Shown here piece after piece: positions 1 to 6,829 of a stretch of DNA of 18,779 nucleotides; positions within the stretch are counted from its first letter, which is position 1, and the number at the start of each line of letters is the position of its first letter. Origin of the DNA: an uncultured Corynebacterium sp. (GTDB lineage: Bacteria > Actinomycetota > Actinomycetes > Mycobacteriales > Mycobacteriaceae). The stretch spans positions 1 through 18,779 of the forward strand of contig CAMIPB010000035.1 of the NCBI GenBank assembly GCA_946223355.1, given 5' to 3'. Made by a program: the position numbers and the translations under genes. A model generated the notes under the pieces. It did no database searches. It was not told the DNA's origin and saw nothing but the letters and a program-made list of their open reading frames with translations.

Positions 1-53
1 TGAAACCCGCACGCGTTCCAGGCGTGTGACATAGGCCGCTAGTCGAATCCTCC
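1..53 (-). tRNA. tRNA-Ser (anticodon GGA), 5' part only
   Basis: Read on the minus strand from position 53, the sequence has a 7-nt acceptor strand (GGAGGAT), a 3-bp D stem (GAC/GTC) around a D loop with GG, and a 5-bp anticodon stem (CACGC/GCGTG) closing the loop CTGGAAC. The anticodon GGA lies at 19-17 and reads UCC/UCU serine codons. After the stem the sequence continues into what should be the long class II variable arm, which the window edge cuts off. The rest of the gene lies to the left of the window. A serine tRNA next to the SRP RNA and the aspartate aminotransferase agrees with corynebacterial gene order. Confidence 0.85.
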
Positions 54-204
54 ATCACGGATACTCACGCTCCAATGAAGGGGCGTTAGCTCCGAGGGAA
101 AACTTTAGCAGTAGTCTGGTCCACTTCCAAAATCGGCCGGTGAAAGCTGTTTTTAACGCTATTTAGTTGCAGTTTGGTGTTAGAGGGGGTGTCTCGGCTA
201 AGGT

Positions 205-303
205 GGTGGGCAGGATCTCGCGTGGCGTACATCCTGTGAACTCCCCCAGGGCAGGAATGCAGCAAGGGTCAGCAGGCTCTGACGGGTGCGCGAGGTCCCC
301 TTT
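205..303 (+). ncRNA. ffs: SRP 4.5S RNA (small bacterial type)
   Basis: The SRP RNA guides the Ffh GTPase to ribosomes translating membrane or secreted proteins. The domain IV signature is visible: a GCA stem closing a GGAA tetraloop (254-257), followed by the asymmetric AGCA loop and an AGGG/CCC stem (about 245-268). The outer helix is supported by GGATCTCGCG near 213-222 pairing with CGCGAGGTCC near 289-298, with one G-U pair. I set the ends by this pairing, so they are uncertain by several bases. A CCCC, T-rich, GGGG stretch at 297-314 follows and may help define the 3' end. A possible -35 (TTGCAG, 167-172) lies upstream, but I see no convincing -10. Confidence 0.85.
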
Positions 304-449
304 GTTTTTGGGGGCACAAGTAGTTAGTGGGTGCGGGTGAGTTTGTCACGGCAAACGACTAGCATGTGTGGGAAGAGGCTTGATAAAGCTCACTACACTC
401 ACGGCAATAATAAAAGCCAAGACACTTAATGTTGGAAGGCGGGCGGAAT
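304..449 (+). promoter_or_regulatory. SRP RNA to aminotransferase intergenic region, possible promoter
   Basis: I see no gene in this stretch. It holds a small hairpin (GTTTG/CAAAC, 342-357) and a TACACT hexamer at 394-399 that fits the corynebacterial -10 pattern TANNNT. No good -35 box lies at the matching distance, which is common in this genus. It also holds the purine-rich Shine-Dalgarno region (GGAAGGCGGGCGGA) immediately before the ATG at 450. Confidence 0.35.
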
Positions 450-1799
450 ATGTCGCTCTATGAACTGTCTCAAACTGAGCTCAAGGAGCTATCGGACAAG
501 GTAGCTAAAGACTATGAGGCGTTAAAAGCCAAGGGGCTGAAGCTGGACATAACCCGCGGTAAGCCTTCTACTGAACAACTTGATTTGGCAGAGGATCTGC
601 TGGAGCTTCCTGGCCGCTACAACTACACCGACGATCAGGGAAATGACCTGCGTAACTACGGTATTTTGCAAGGAATTTCCAATATTCGTGAGTTGTGGGC
701 GAAGGTGTTGGGCGTTAACCCGCGCAACCTGGTGGCGGGAGACTCTTCGTCGCTCAACATTGAATTCGACCTCATTTCCTGGGCGTTTGCATTTGGCAAC
801 AATGATTCGGAGAAGCCTTGGTCGCAGGTTGAAGGCCGCAAGTGGATTTGCCCAGTGCCAGGCTACGACCGCCACCACACCATTACCGAACAGTTTGGCT
901 TTGAGATGGTCACTGTTCCGATGCTTGACGACGGCCCGGATGTCGCGGCCATCAAGGAACTGGTCAAGGACCCAACGGTCCTAGGTATGTGGTCCGTTCC
1001 GGTATTTTCCAACCCAACCGGTGTGACCTTCTGTGAAGACGTAGTCCGTGAACTCGCGGAGATGGAAACCGCGGCTAAGGATTTCCGCATCATGTGGGAT
1101 AACGCCTACGCCATTCATACGTTGACTGAGGAATTCCCGCAGAACCCCAACGTATTAGAGATGTCTGCAAATGCGGGCAACCCTAACCGTTTTTGGGTTT
1201 TGTCGTCCACATCCAAGATCACCCACGCTGGTTCCGGTGTATCGTTTTTTGCATCCTCCACGGCCAACCTAGAGTGGTACCTCAAGATCGCTGGTGTTCG
1301 CGGAATCGGCCCGAACAAGCTCAACCAGTTGGCACACGCTGAATACTTTGGTTCCGCGGAAGGTGTACGCGCAGTTATGCGCCGCCACGCATCTATCTTG
1401 GCGCCACGTTTTGAGACTGTGCTGCGTGTTTTAGAAGATGAACTGAAAGAGTACGAGGTTGCGCGCTGGACTAAGCCGGAAGGCGGTTACTTTGTGTCCC
1501 TCGATGTTGTGGACGGCACTGCATCACGCGTGTGGGAACTGGCTAAAAATGCGGGCATTGTGTTGACCAAGGCAGGCTCGTCCTTCCCGTTGGGTGAGGA
1601 TCCTGATGACCGTAATATTCGTCTCGCTCCTTCCATGCCAACAATCAAGGACTTGGAGACTGCCATGAAGGGCGTGGCAACGTGCGTGTTGTACGCAGCG
1701 ATTGAAAAGCTGAACAACGACGGCGCGCAAGCTGCTGCGAATGAAACCGAAGAACTCACCCCAGCTGAGGGCGAGAACATGGAAGAGCCGCAGGTTTAA
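450..1799 (+). CDS. aspT: Aspartate aminotransferase (PLP-dependent, AspT type)
   Basis: This enzyme moves the amino group between glutamate/2-oxoglutarate and aspartate/oxaloacetate and so feeds the aspartate family of amino acids. The 449-residue product matches the corynebacterial AspT-type enzyme along its length, including CPVPGYDRH, FSNPTG and RGIGPNK. The PLP-binding lysine is in STSKIT (Lys256) and the substrate-carboxylate arginine in NIRLAPS (Arg391). I chose the ATG at 450 because a strong purine-rich Shine-Dalgarno sequence lies directly in front of it; an in-frame ATG at 429 would place that sequence inside the gene. The last 25 or so residues are an Ala/Glu-rich extension beyond the usual family end (ATCVLYAAIEKL). 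The next gene starts 1 nt after the stop, so the two are probably cotranscribed. Three genes further on, lysC uses its product. Confidence 0.93.
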   Translation: MSLYELSQTELKELSDKVAKDYEALKAKGLKLDITRGKPSTEQLDLAEDLLELPGRYNYTDDQGNDLRNYGILQGISNIRELWAKVLGVNPRNLVAGDSSSLNIEFDLISWAFAFGNNDSEKPWSQVEGRKWICPVPGYDRHHTITEQFGFEMVTVPMLDDGPDVAAIKELVKDPTVLGMWSVPVFSNPTGVTFCEDVVRELAEMETAAKDFRIMWDNAYAIHTLTEEFPQNPNVLEMSANAGNPNRFWVLSSTSKITHAGSGVSFFASSTANLEWYLKIAGVRGIGPNKLNQLAHAEYFGSAEGVRAVMRRHASILAPRFETVLRVLEDELKEYEVARWTKPEGGYFVSLDVVDGTASRVWELAKNAGIVLTKAGSSFPLGEDPDDRNIRLAPSMPTIKDLETAMKGVATCVLYAAIEKLNNDGAQAAANETEELTPAEGENMEEPQV

Positions 1800-1800
1800 C

Positions 1801-2358
1801 GTGGATTTTCCAGAGACCGCGTATTGGCTTTCCCAAGTAGTTCCTGCTCCGCTTGACTTCAAGTCCGTCGACGAATGGAAAATTGGGACAGCTAGTTTAG
1901 ACAGTGACGAGTCCTTAGCCGTTACCGCGAACTTTGGTGATGTGGATACCGGTCTCACCGCGAATGATTCTGGACTCAATGTTCGTTGCGAGCTGCTTAC
2001 TGTGGCGCGCACTGGGGAAGCTGAAGTAGCTGCTGCCATCCGCGCAGCAGCTGACAAATTACACGTTGCGCAGAGGGTTATCCCCGCCCAGCCAGGAATA
2101 TTTTTGCCCAATCTAGTGGACAAAACGGTGTTGGAAGACCACGTCACCGTGCGTCATGGATTGCTTATTGCCCCGTATTTGTGGGGTGGGCAGACACCAC
2201 AAGTTGAAGAAAAGCGCAGGCAGACCTTGGTTCTGCAAATGGTTTTGCTGACTGATTCAGAGTACGCCTTTGCGCTTGAAGAAGGCGTAGGTGCTATGCA
2301 GCAAGCTGTTGCGGAGCAGGGGATAGATATTCTGGATTGGTCCCGCGAGGACAGCTAG
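1801..2358 (+). CDS. Conserved hypothetical protein, possible SUFU-like domain
   Basis: A 185-residue soluble protein with no signal peptide or membrane segment. The GTG at 1801 comes directly after the aminotransferase stop, with GGAAGAG about 14 nt upstream inside that gene. I do not recognise an assigned function. The pattern (a CELLTVA strand, AIRAAADKL helix, QPGIFLPNL, a HGLLIAPYLWGG segment, then LQMVLLTDSEYAFALEEG and a final IDILDW) resembles the bacterial suppressor-of-fused (SUFU-like) domain, which commonly ends in a strand followed by 'LT..E...A...G'. That assignment is from memory and tentative. It sits between aspT and dnaX with 1 nt and 9 nt gaps, so it belongs to the same transcription unit. 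Corynebacterial genomes keep an unannotated ORF at this place. Confidence 0.8.
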   Translation: MDFPETAYWLSQVVPAPLDFKSVDEWKIGTASLDSDESLAVTANFGDVDTGLTANDSGLNVRCELLTVARTGEAEVAAAIRAAADKLHVAQRVIPAQPGIFLPNLVDKTVLEDHVTVRHGLLIAPYLWGGQTPQVEEKRRQTLVLQMVLLTDSEYAFALEEGVGAMQQAVAEQGIDILDWSREDS

Positions 2359-2367
2359 GATTGACCC

Positions 2368-4887
2368 GTGGCTTTATACCGGAAGTATCGTCCCGCAACG
2401 TTCGCTGAGCTCGTCGGCCAGGAGCAGGTCACCAAACCGCTCTCCGCTGCACTTGATGCTGGGCGAATTAACCATGCCTACCTGTTTTCTGGTCCACGTG
2501 GCTGTGGCAAGACGTCGTCGGCACGCATCATGGCACGCTCGCTCAACTGCGTAGAAGGGCCAACATCCACCCCGTGTGGTGTGTGTCCAAGCTGTGTTTC
2601 GCTGGCACCGGGTGGTCCCGGCAACCTGGATGTGACTGAGTTAGATGCCGCGTCGCACAACGGTGTTGAAGACATGCGTGAGCTGCGTGATCGTGCCTAT
2701 TATGCCCCTGCGGAGTCACGCTACCGTGTGTTTATCATTGACGAGGCACACATGATTTCTAATTCCGGTGCGAATGCCTTGCTCAAGGTTGTGGAAGAGC
2801 CACCGGAGCACTTGATTTTTATTTTTGCAACGACTGAGCCGGAAAAGATCATCGGCACAATTCGTTCGCGTACCCACCACTATCCTTTCCGGTTGTTGAC
2901 GCCTCCTGCGATGAAGGGGCTTCTGGAACGCACCGTCGCGGCTGAGGGAATGTCCGTGGAGGATTCCGTGTACCCGCTGGTTATCCAGGCGGGTGGCGGT
3001 TCGCCTCGTGATACTTTGTCGATCCTCGATCAGCTTCTTGCTGGCGCGGGTGAGCAGGGGTTGACCTATGATTTGGCGCGTCCGTTGCTGGGGGTTACGG
3101 ACCTGACGCTTCTCGACGACACTGTGGCGGCGCTTGCCGCTGGCGATAAGGCGGAGCTTTTCCGCATCGTCGAACACGTGATTGATGCTGGCCATGAGCC
3201 GCGCCGTTTTGCAACGGACTTGTTGGATCGCCTCCGGGACCTTATGGTTTTGCAGGCCGTTCCTAGTGCATTTTCTGATGGACTCGTTGATGCCCCGACC
3301 GATCGCGCTGAGGCGCTTGCGGGTCAAGCAAGTCAGTTCACCGGCCCGCAGCTAACTCAGTACGCCAGCGTGGTCAGCGACGGAATCTCTAACCTGCGCG
3401 GTGCCACATCCCCACGTTTGCTGCTGGAAATCCTCTGCGCGAAGCTTCTCGTTACCGCTCCTCCCGCGCCTGGAATCCCTGGTACGTCTGCGGCTGCATC
3501 TATTCCCGGTGCTCCTGGCTCCCAGCACACTGCGGCCAGCTCATCCGGTGCTGCTTCCTCCGGAACTGATGCCGCTGCAGCTGCCGCCGCAGCCGCCGCT
3601 CAAATCGGTCAGCGTCATAAAGCTGCGGCGCAATCACGTGCTGCTGAGCCTGCACAACCACAAGCGCAGCAGCAACCTAAGCCGCAAGCACCGCAGCAGG
3701 CCCAGCCTGAACCGCAAGCACCGCAGCAGCAACCTGAGCCACAGGCGCCGCGGCAGCAACCTGAGCCGCCAGCACCGCGGCAGCAGCCTGAGCCGCCAGC
3801 GGAGAAGCCAGTAGAACAGGCGGGTGATATTGCTGCCAAGGTCCGTGAGAATTGGTCTGGAGTGCGCAGCGCGCTGAGTAGAATTAGCCGAGTAGCTGCG
3901 ATCATGGCTGCTGAAGCACGTGTTTTGGGTTACAAGGACTCTGTGCTTGTCCTTGGGCATAACACTGGCGCCTTGGCCTCACGTCTGAATGCAGATGAAC
4001 ATAAAGCCAATATCTCCAAGGCAATTGAGGAAACAGTTGGCGTGAGCGTTGACGTCAATTGCGTTGTGGGGACCAACCCAAAAGCCGCAGGTTTTGACCC
4101 CTCTGAGCAACAAGCCGCACAGGCGCAGCAGCCACAACAGGCGCAGCAAGCGCAACACGCTCCGCAGCCACGGAAACCAACTCCGCAACAAGGGCATTCG
4201 CCTTCAAATGATGACGTTGAGCCGGACGCAGAACAGGAGCCTGAGAGTCCTGGCCCAACCGTTGATTCTGCTGATACCGCTGGGTGGGGAAACCCTCGTC
4301 AAATAGGTGGTAATTCACCGGCTACTTCTTCCGTGCAGTCACAGGAACAGGAGCTTAACCAGCCTCAAAAACAGGGCTTCAACGAAAACCTGAATCAGGG
4401 GAACGGCCAGCAGACGAAGTACGCGGCACCACAAGCAGATGCAGCTGAGACGGCAGGAAATGACTGGCGTGCGATGGCGGCTAAGGCGGCAGAGCACGCG
4501 CGGCAAAGAAGCCAGGAACACGCAAGTAATTCATTCTCCGATGGTGTTCCGTTACCGCCGGAGCCTACAGACTTCGAGCCCCCTGCTCCTGAAGAGCCGC
4601 ACTACGAGCAGCCTTCTACGGGGCCTGCCGCTGAACCAGCTGTACAGGCGACCACGCAACAGGCCACGCAACCCAATGTAGGCGCTGTAGGCAATTATGC
4701 TGCGCCTGGGAATGTGGCTTCTGGATCCGTTCCGCGGCCTGGGTCTGGATCCGTACCTGACTCGCTTGAAGAGCAGGAAGAGGAAATGATTGAGGCAGCA
4801 CAGCAGCCCGGTGAGCGCGACCGCCGCAACGCATTGGAAATAGCGATGGAGTTGCTCACCCAAGAGCTAGGTGCCAAGCGAGTCTAG
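2368..4887 (+). CDS. dnaX: DNA polymerase III subunits gamma/tau
   Basis: The clamp-loader ATPase of the replisome; it loads the DnaN sliding clamp and, in the tau form, tethers polymerases. The AAA+ module fills roughly residues 1-220: Walker A GPRGCGKT (42-49), four zinc-ligand cysteines (61, 70, 73, 76), Walker B/DEAH (125-128), ATTEPEK and the sensor motif GSPRDTLS. The collar follows to about residue 365. Next is a long low-complexity Ala/Gln/Pro linker with a tandem repeat (3670-3807), a folded segment at about 487-572 (AKVRENWSGV to VVGTNP), a second Gln/Pro/Glu-rich linker, and a C-terminal amphipathic helix (NALEIAMELLTQELGAKRV). The product has 839 residues, longer than many homologues because of the linkers. 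The start is GTG with AGGA 7 nt upstream. I see no programmed frameshift site, so only the full-length form is expected. Confidence 0.95.
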   Translation: MALYRKYRPATFAELVGQEQVTKPLSAALDAGRINHAYLFSGPRGCGKTSSARIMARSLNCVEGPTSTPCGVCPSCVSLAPGGPGNLDVTELDAASHNGVEDMRELRDRAYYAPAESRYRVFIIDEAHMISNSGANALLKVVEEPPEHLIFIFATTEPEKIIGTIRSRTHHYPFRLLTPPAMKGLLERTVAAEGMSVEDSVYPLVIQAGGGSPRDTLSILDQLLAGAGEQGLTYDLARPLLGVTDLTLLDDTVAALAAGDKAELFRIVEHVIDAGHEPRRFATDLLDRLRDLMVLQAVPSAFSDGLVDAPTDRAEALAGQASQFTGPQLTQYASVVSDGISNLRGATSPRLLLEILCAKLLVTAPPAPGIPGTSAAASIPGAPGSQHTAASSSGAASSGTDAAAAAAAAAAQIGQRHKAAAQSRAAEPAQPQAQQQPKPQAPQQAQPEPQAPQQQPEPQAPRQQPEPPAPRQQPEPPAEKPVEQAGDIAAKVRENWSGVRSALSRISRVAAIMAAEARVLGYKDSVLVLGHNTGALASRLNADEHKANISKAIEETVGVSVDVNCVVGTNPKAAGFDPSEQQAAQAQQPQQAQQAQHAPQPRKPTPQQGHSPSNDDVEPDAEQEPESPGPTVDSADTAGWGNPRQIGGNSPATSSVQSQEQELNQPQKQGFNENLNQGNGQQTKYAAPQADAAETAGNDWRAMAAKAAEHARQRSQEHASNSFSDGVPLPPEPTDFEPPAPEEPHYEQPSTGPAAEPAVQATTQQATQPNVGAVGNYAAPGNVASGSVPRPGSGSVPDSLEEQEEEMIEAAQQPGERDRRNALEIAMELLTQELGAKRV
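3670..3807 (+). repeat. Tandem 27-bp repeat in dnaX (QQPEPxAPR units)
   Basis: Five consecutive in-frame units of nine codons (the second has ten) encode QQPKPQAPQ, QAQPEPQAPQ, QQPEPQAPR, QQPEPPAPR and QQPEPPAEK. Units three to five (3727-3753, 3754-3780, 3781-3807) are nearly identical in DNA, which suggests recent slippage or unequal exchange. The unit length is a multiple of three, so changes in copy number keep the dnaX frame. The repeat lies in the flexible linker between the collar and the next folded segment, where length variation should be tolerated. Confidence 0.85.
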
Positions 4888-4947
4888 GTAGGTACAATCG
4901 TGAGGGTACAAATTAGCGTGAATATTTAACCTTTGAAAGGAACCACA
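4888..4947 (+). promoter_or_regulatory. Possible promoter and RBS of ybaB
   Basis: The 60-nt gap between dnaX and ybaB contains TACAAT at 4893-4898 and TACAAA at 4907-4912, either of which fits the corynebacterial -10 pattern. I see no clear -35. The Shine-Dalgarno sequence GAAAGGA at 4935-4941 sits 6 nt before the ATG. An internal promoter would let ybaB-recR be expressed apart from dnaX. Confidence 0.35.
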
Positions 4948-5283
4948 ATGACTCAGCCAGATATGAACGAATTGCTCGCACAGGCAGCACAGATGCAGGC
5001 AGACTTGCAGAAGGCCCAGGAAGAGATCCTGGCTTCTGAGGTTGTGGGTACCGCAGGCAATGGCCTTGTGAAGGTCACCATGACCGGTGGCGCTGAGGTC
5101 AAGGACATCACCATTGACCCACAGGTTGTTGACCCAGAAGATGTAGAAACCCTCCAGGACCTCGTTCTGGGGGCTTTCAAGGATGGCCACTCCAAGGCTG
5201 GCGAGCTCGCTCAGGAAAAGATTGGCCCACTGTCCCAAGGCATGGGCGGCGGTGACATGGGCGGTATGCTCGGCGGCATGTAA
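4948..5283 (+). CDS. ybaB: YbaB/EbfC family nucleoid-associated protein
   Basis: A small DNA-binding protein (111 residues) of the YbaB/EbfC family, which in other bacteria forms dimers that coat DNA and influence nucleoid structure. The family features are all present: an N-terminal coiled-coil helix (LLAQAAQMQADLQKAQEEIL), a central sheet with VVGTAGNGLVKVTMTGGAEVKDITID, a helix with DLVLGAFKDGHSKAGELAQEKI, and a Gly/Met-rich C-terminal tail (GMGGGDMGGMLGGM). I chose the ATG at 4948 because GAAAGGA lies 6 nt upstream; an in-frame TTG at 4933 would overlap that site. The order dnaX-ybaB-recR is conserved across many bacteria and points to a replication/repair role. Confidence 0.93.
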   Translation: MTQPDMNELLAQAAQMQADLQKAQEEILASEVVGTAGNGLVKVTMTGGAEVKDITIDPQVVDPEDVETLQDLVLGAFKDGHSKAGELAQEKIGPLSQGMGGGDMGGMLGGM

Positions 5284-5317
5284 GTAGCTGGCTTGAGTGG
5301 CGCGCCAGAGCCAATTC

Positions 5318-5371
5318 GGAAGGAGAGCGTGCATTAGGCTGTGTTGAGCGTTGAACAGCGCTAACACCGCC
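5318..5371 (+). promoter_or_regulatory. Orphan Shine-Dalgarno and imperfect hairpin in the ybaB-recR gap
   Basis: The 110-nt gap before recR contains a strong Shine-Dalgarno-like GGAAGGAG (5318-5325), followed by a GTG whose frame closes after two codons (GTG CAT TAG, 5329-5337). Right after it comes an imperfect hairpin: GGC/GCC and GTGTT-AGCG/CGCT-AACAC (5337-5371), with one mismatch and one bulged G. No T-run follows, so it does not look like an intrinsic terminator. It could be a processing or translation-coupling element, or a remnant of an older recR start. Confidence 0.35.
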
Positions 5372-5393
5372 GAAAGTCTAGAGGGGAAAGTAA

Positions 5394-6050
5394 GTGTTTG
5401 AGGGACCACTCCAAGATCTGATTGATGAGCTATCCAGGCTGCCAGGAGTGGGTCCCAAAAGTGCGCAGCGCATAGCGTTTCACATGCTTAATATGGATGC
5501 GGATGACATTGAAAGGCTGCAAAACTCACTTAGTGCTGTGCGTGAAGGCGTGACGTTTTGTCGTATCTGCTGCAATATTTCTCGTGAGAACGTGTGCCGG
5601 ATTTGTGCGGATTCAGGGCGGGATCGCGGCACCATTTGTGTGGTGGAAGAACCCAAAGACATTCAGGTAATTGAGCGCACGGGTGAGTACAACGGCCGTT
5701 ACCACGTGTTGGGAGGCGCGCTGGATCCGCTGGCTAATATTGGTCCGAAGGACCTTAATGTCTCACAGTTGTTGCAGCGCATTGGCGGTGTGATGCAAGA
5801 CAGGGAACTAGCAGATTCCACAGACCAAGAACCGCTCTATGATGACGCCCCAGCTATTACTGAAGTCATCTTGGCTACTGACCCCAACACGGAAGGCGAA
5901 GCAACCGCAGCGTACCTTGTGCGGTTGATGCGAGACTTCCCAGACTTGACCATCTCGCGCCTTGCTTCCGGTATGCCTCTTGGCGGTGACTTGGAGTTCG
6001 TGGATGAACTCACGTTGTCACGCGCACTGTCAGGCCGTCTAAAGCTCTAG
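5394..6050 (+). CDS. recR: Recombination mediator protein RecR
   Basis: RecR acts with RecO (and RecF) to load RecA on gapped single-stranded DNA. The 218-residue protein has the expected order: N-terminal helix-hairpin-helix (LSRLPGVGPKSAQRIAFH), a C4 zinc finger (Cys56, Cys59, Cys68, Cys71), a Toprim domain with CVVEEPKDI and ILATDPNTEGEATAAYL, and the C-terminal Walker-like GMPLGGDLEFVDELTLSRAL. The GTG at 5394 is the only reasonable start: a TAA codon lies directly upstream in frame, and GAGGGGAAAG gives the ribosome site. It ends 12 nt before the stop of the convergent gatD gene, inside a short direct repeat. Confidence 0.96.
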   Translation: MFEGPLQDLIDELSRLPGVGPKSAQRIAFHMLNMDADDIERLQNSLSAVREGVTFCRICCNISRENVCRICADSGRDRGTICVVEEPKDIQVIERTGEYNGRYHVLGGALDPLANIGPKDLNVSQLLQRIGGVMQDRELADSTDQEPLYDDAPAITEVILATDPNTEGEATAAYLVRLMRDFPDLTISRLASGMPLGGDLEFVDELTLSRALSGRLKL

Positions 6051-6071
6051 TTAGCTTGCGCTCTAGTTAGC
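6044..6071. repeat. 12-bp direct repeat carrying the recR and gatD stops
   Basis: GCTCTAGTTAGC occurs at 6044-6055 and again at 6060-6071, separated by TTGC, giving a 16-bp period. The first copy holds the recR TAG (6048-6050). The second holds the gatD TAG on the opposite strand (6063-6065). Both stops lie in CTAG. It looks like a small tandem duplication of the convergent gene junction. No intrinsic terminator is visible between the two genes. Confidence 0.8.
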
Positions 6072-6824
6072 CCGCAGGCGCTCCTTACGGAGGGCGTCGA
6101 TAGCAGGGATATCTAGTGGTGCAAGATCGCTTAAGGACTTACCCATAGCCTTGGCAAGAAGAAAATCTGCCAGCTGCGGGTTGCGAGCTAGTACTGGACC
6201 ATGCATGTAAGTGGCAATGACGCTGCCCTGGACAGCGCCTTCAGCCTTGCGCTGAGTGTCCGCATCGTGCAGATCCAAAGTGGAAGCAGAATCAGCGTTG
6301 CCGTTACCGCGAATAATCGTTCCCAGTGGTGACGCAGTTGGGCCGAGGATTGTCGCACCCATGTGGTTTTCAAAACCAGTGAGTGTCTCGGTGAGCCCGG
6401 CGGTAAAACCCTCACCAGTAGGAGTGGAGGTTACTTCACCGATGGCGCGTTCAGCGAGTGGGGACGTGGTGGCGTCGATAAGCCCGACGCCGTCGATGAC
6501 GCGGCCGGACGCACGGAAAGATTCGCCCAGGACCTGCAGCCCCGCACAGATGGCCAAAACAGGGCGGCCAGAAAGCGCCGCGCGAGTAAGGCCACCGTCC
6601 TTAATGAGGTGTTCTGCAGCAAGAATCTGTGCAGTGTCCTCGCCACCACCGAGGGTGTATACGTCAAGAGTCTCCGGAATAGCTTCGCCGAGCTTGACCG
6701 GGTGAATTTCTGCATTGATACCGCGCATCCGGGCGCGCTGGCGCAGTACGAGTGCGTTGCCGTCATCGCCGTAAGTGCCAAGAACATCCGGGAGTATGAG
6801 GCCGATATTGATGGTGTCCGTCAT
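6063..6824 (-). CDS. gatD: Lipid II isoglutaminyl synthase, glutaminase subunit
   Basis: GatD hydrolyses glutamine and passes the ammonia to MurT, which amidates the D-glutamate of lipid II to D-isoglutamine. The 253-residue protein is a CobB/CobQ-type class I glutamine amidotransferase: N-terminal LPDVLGTYGDDGNA, YTLGGGEDTAQ, the nucleophile Cys93 in AICAGLQVLG, and the catalytic His208 in YMHGPVLARNP. It starts at ATG 6824, only 5 nt after the murT stop. The Shine-Dalgarno AAGGAGG lies in the last codons of murT, so the two are translationally coupled, as expected for subunits of one complex. Confidence 0.94.
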   Translation of the reverse strand: MTDTINIGLILPDVLGTYGDDGNALVLRQRARMRGINAEIHPVKLGEAIPETLDVYTLGGGEDTAQILAAEHLIKDGGLTRAALSGRPVLAICAGLQVLGESFRASGRVIDGVGLIDATTSPLAERAIGEVTSTPTGEGFTAGLTETLTGFENHMGATILGPTASPLGTIIRGNGNADSASTLDLHDADTQRKAEGAVQGSVIATYMHGPVLARNPQLADFLLAKAMGKSLSDLAPLDIPAIDALRKERLRAN

Positions 6825-6829
6825 GGCTA

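Noticed and set aside
297..314. CCCC / T-rich / GGGG hairpin as an intrinsic terminator for the SRP RNA
   Set aside because: The stem is only about 4 bp, the T-rich part is in the loop and not after the stem; probably RNA 3' end context only.
429..449. ATG at 429 as the aminotransferase start
   Set aside because: The Shine-Dalgarno sequence lies between it and ATG 450, which is therefore the better start.
1524..2147. 207-codon minus-strand ORF across aspT and the hypothetical gene
   Set aside because: It overlaps two well-supported plus-strand genes, has no ribosome site, and its residue composition is typical of an antisense shadow.
2716..3327. 203-codon minus-strand ORF inside dnaX
   Set aside because: It is fully inside the conserved AAA+ part of dnaX and has no recognisable domain.
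4720..4754. Repeated TCTGGATCCGT in dnaX
   Set aside because: Two short copies within a Gly/Ser/Pro linker; low-complexity coding sequence explains it.
2368..4887. Programmed frameshift in dnaX producing a short gamma form
   Set aside because: I found no A AAA AAG-type slippery run with a downstream hairpin. The A-run near 4365 lies in a linker far from the usual position.
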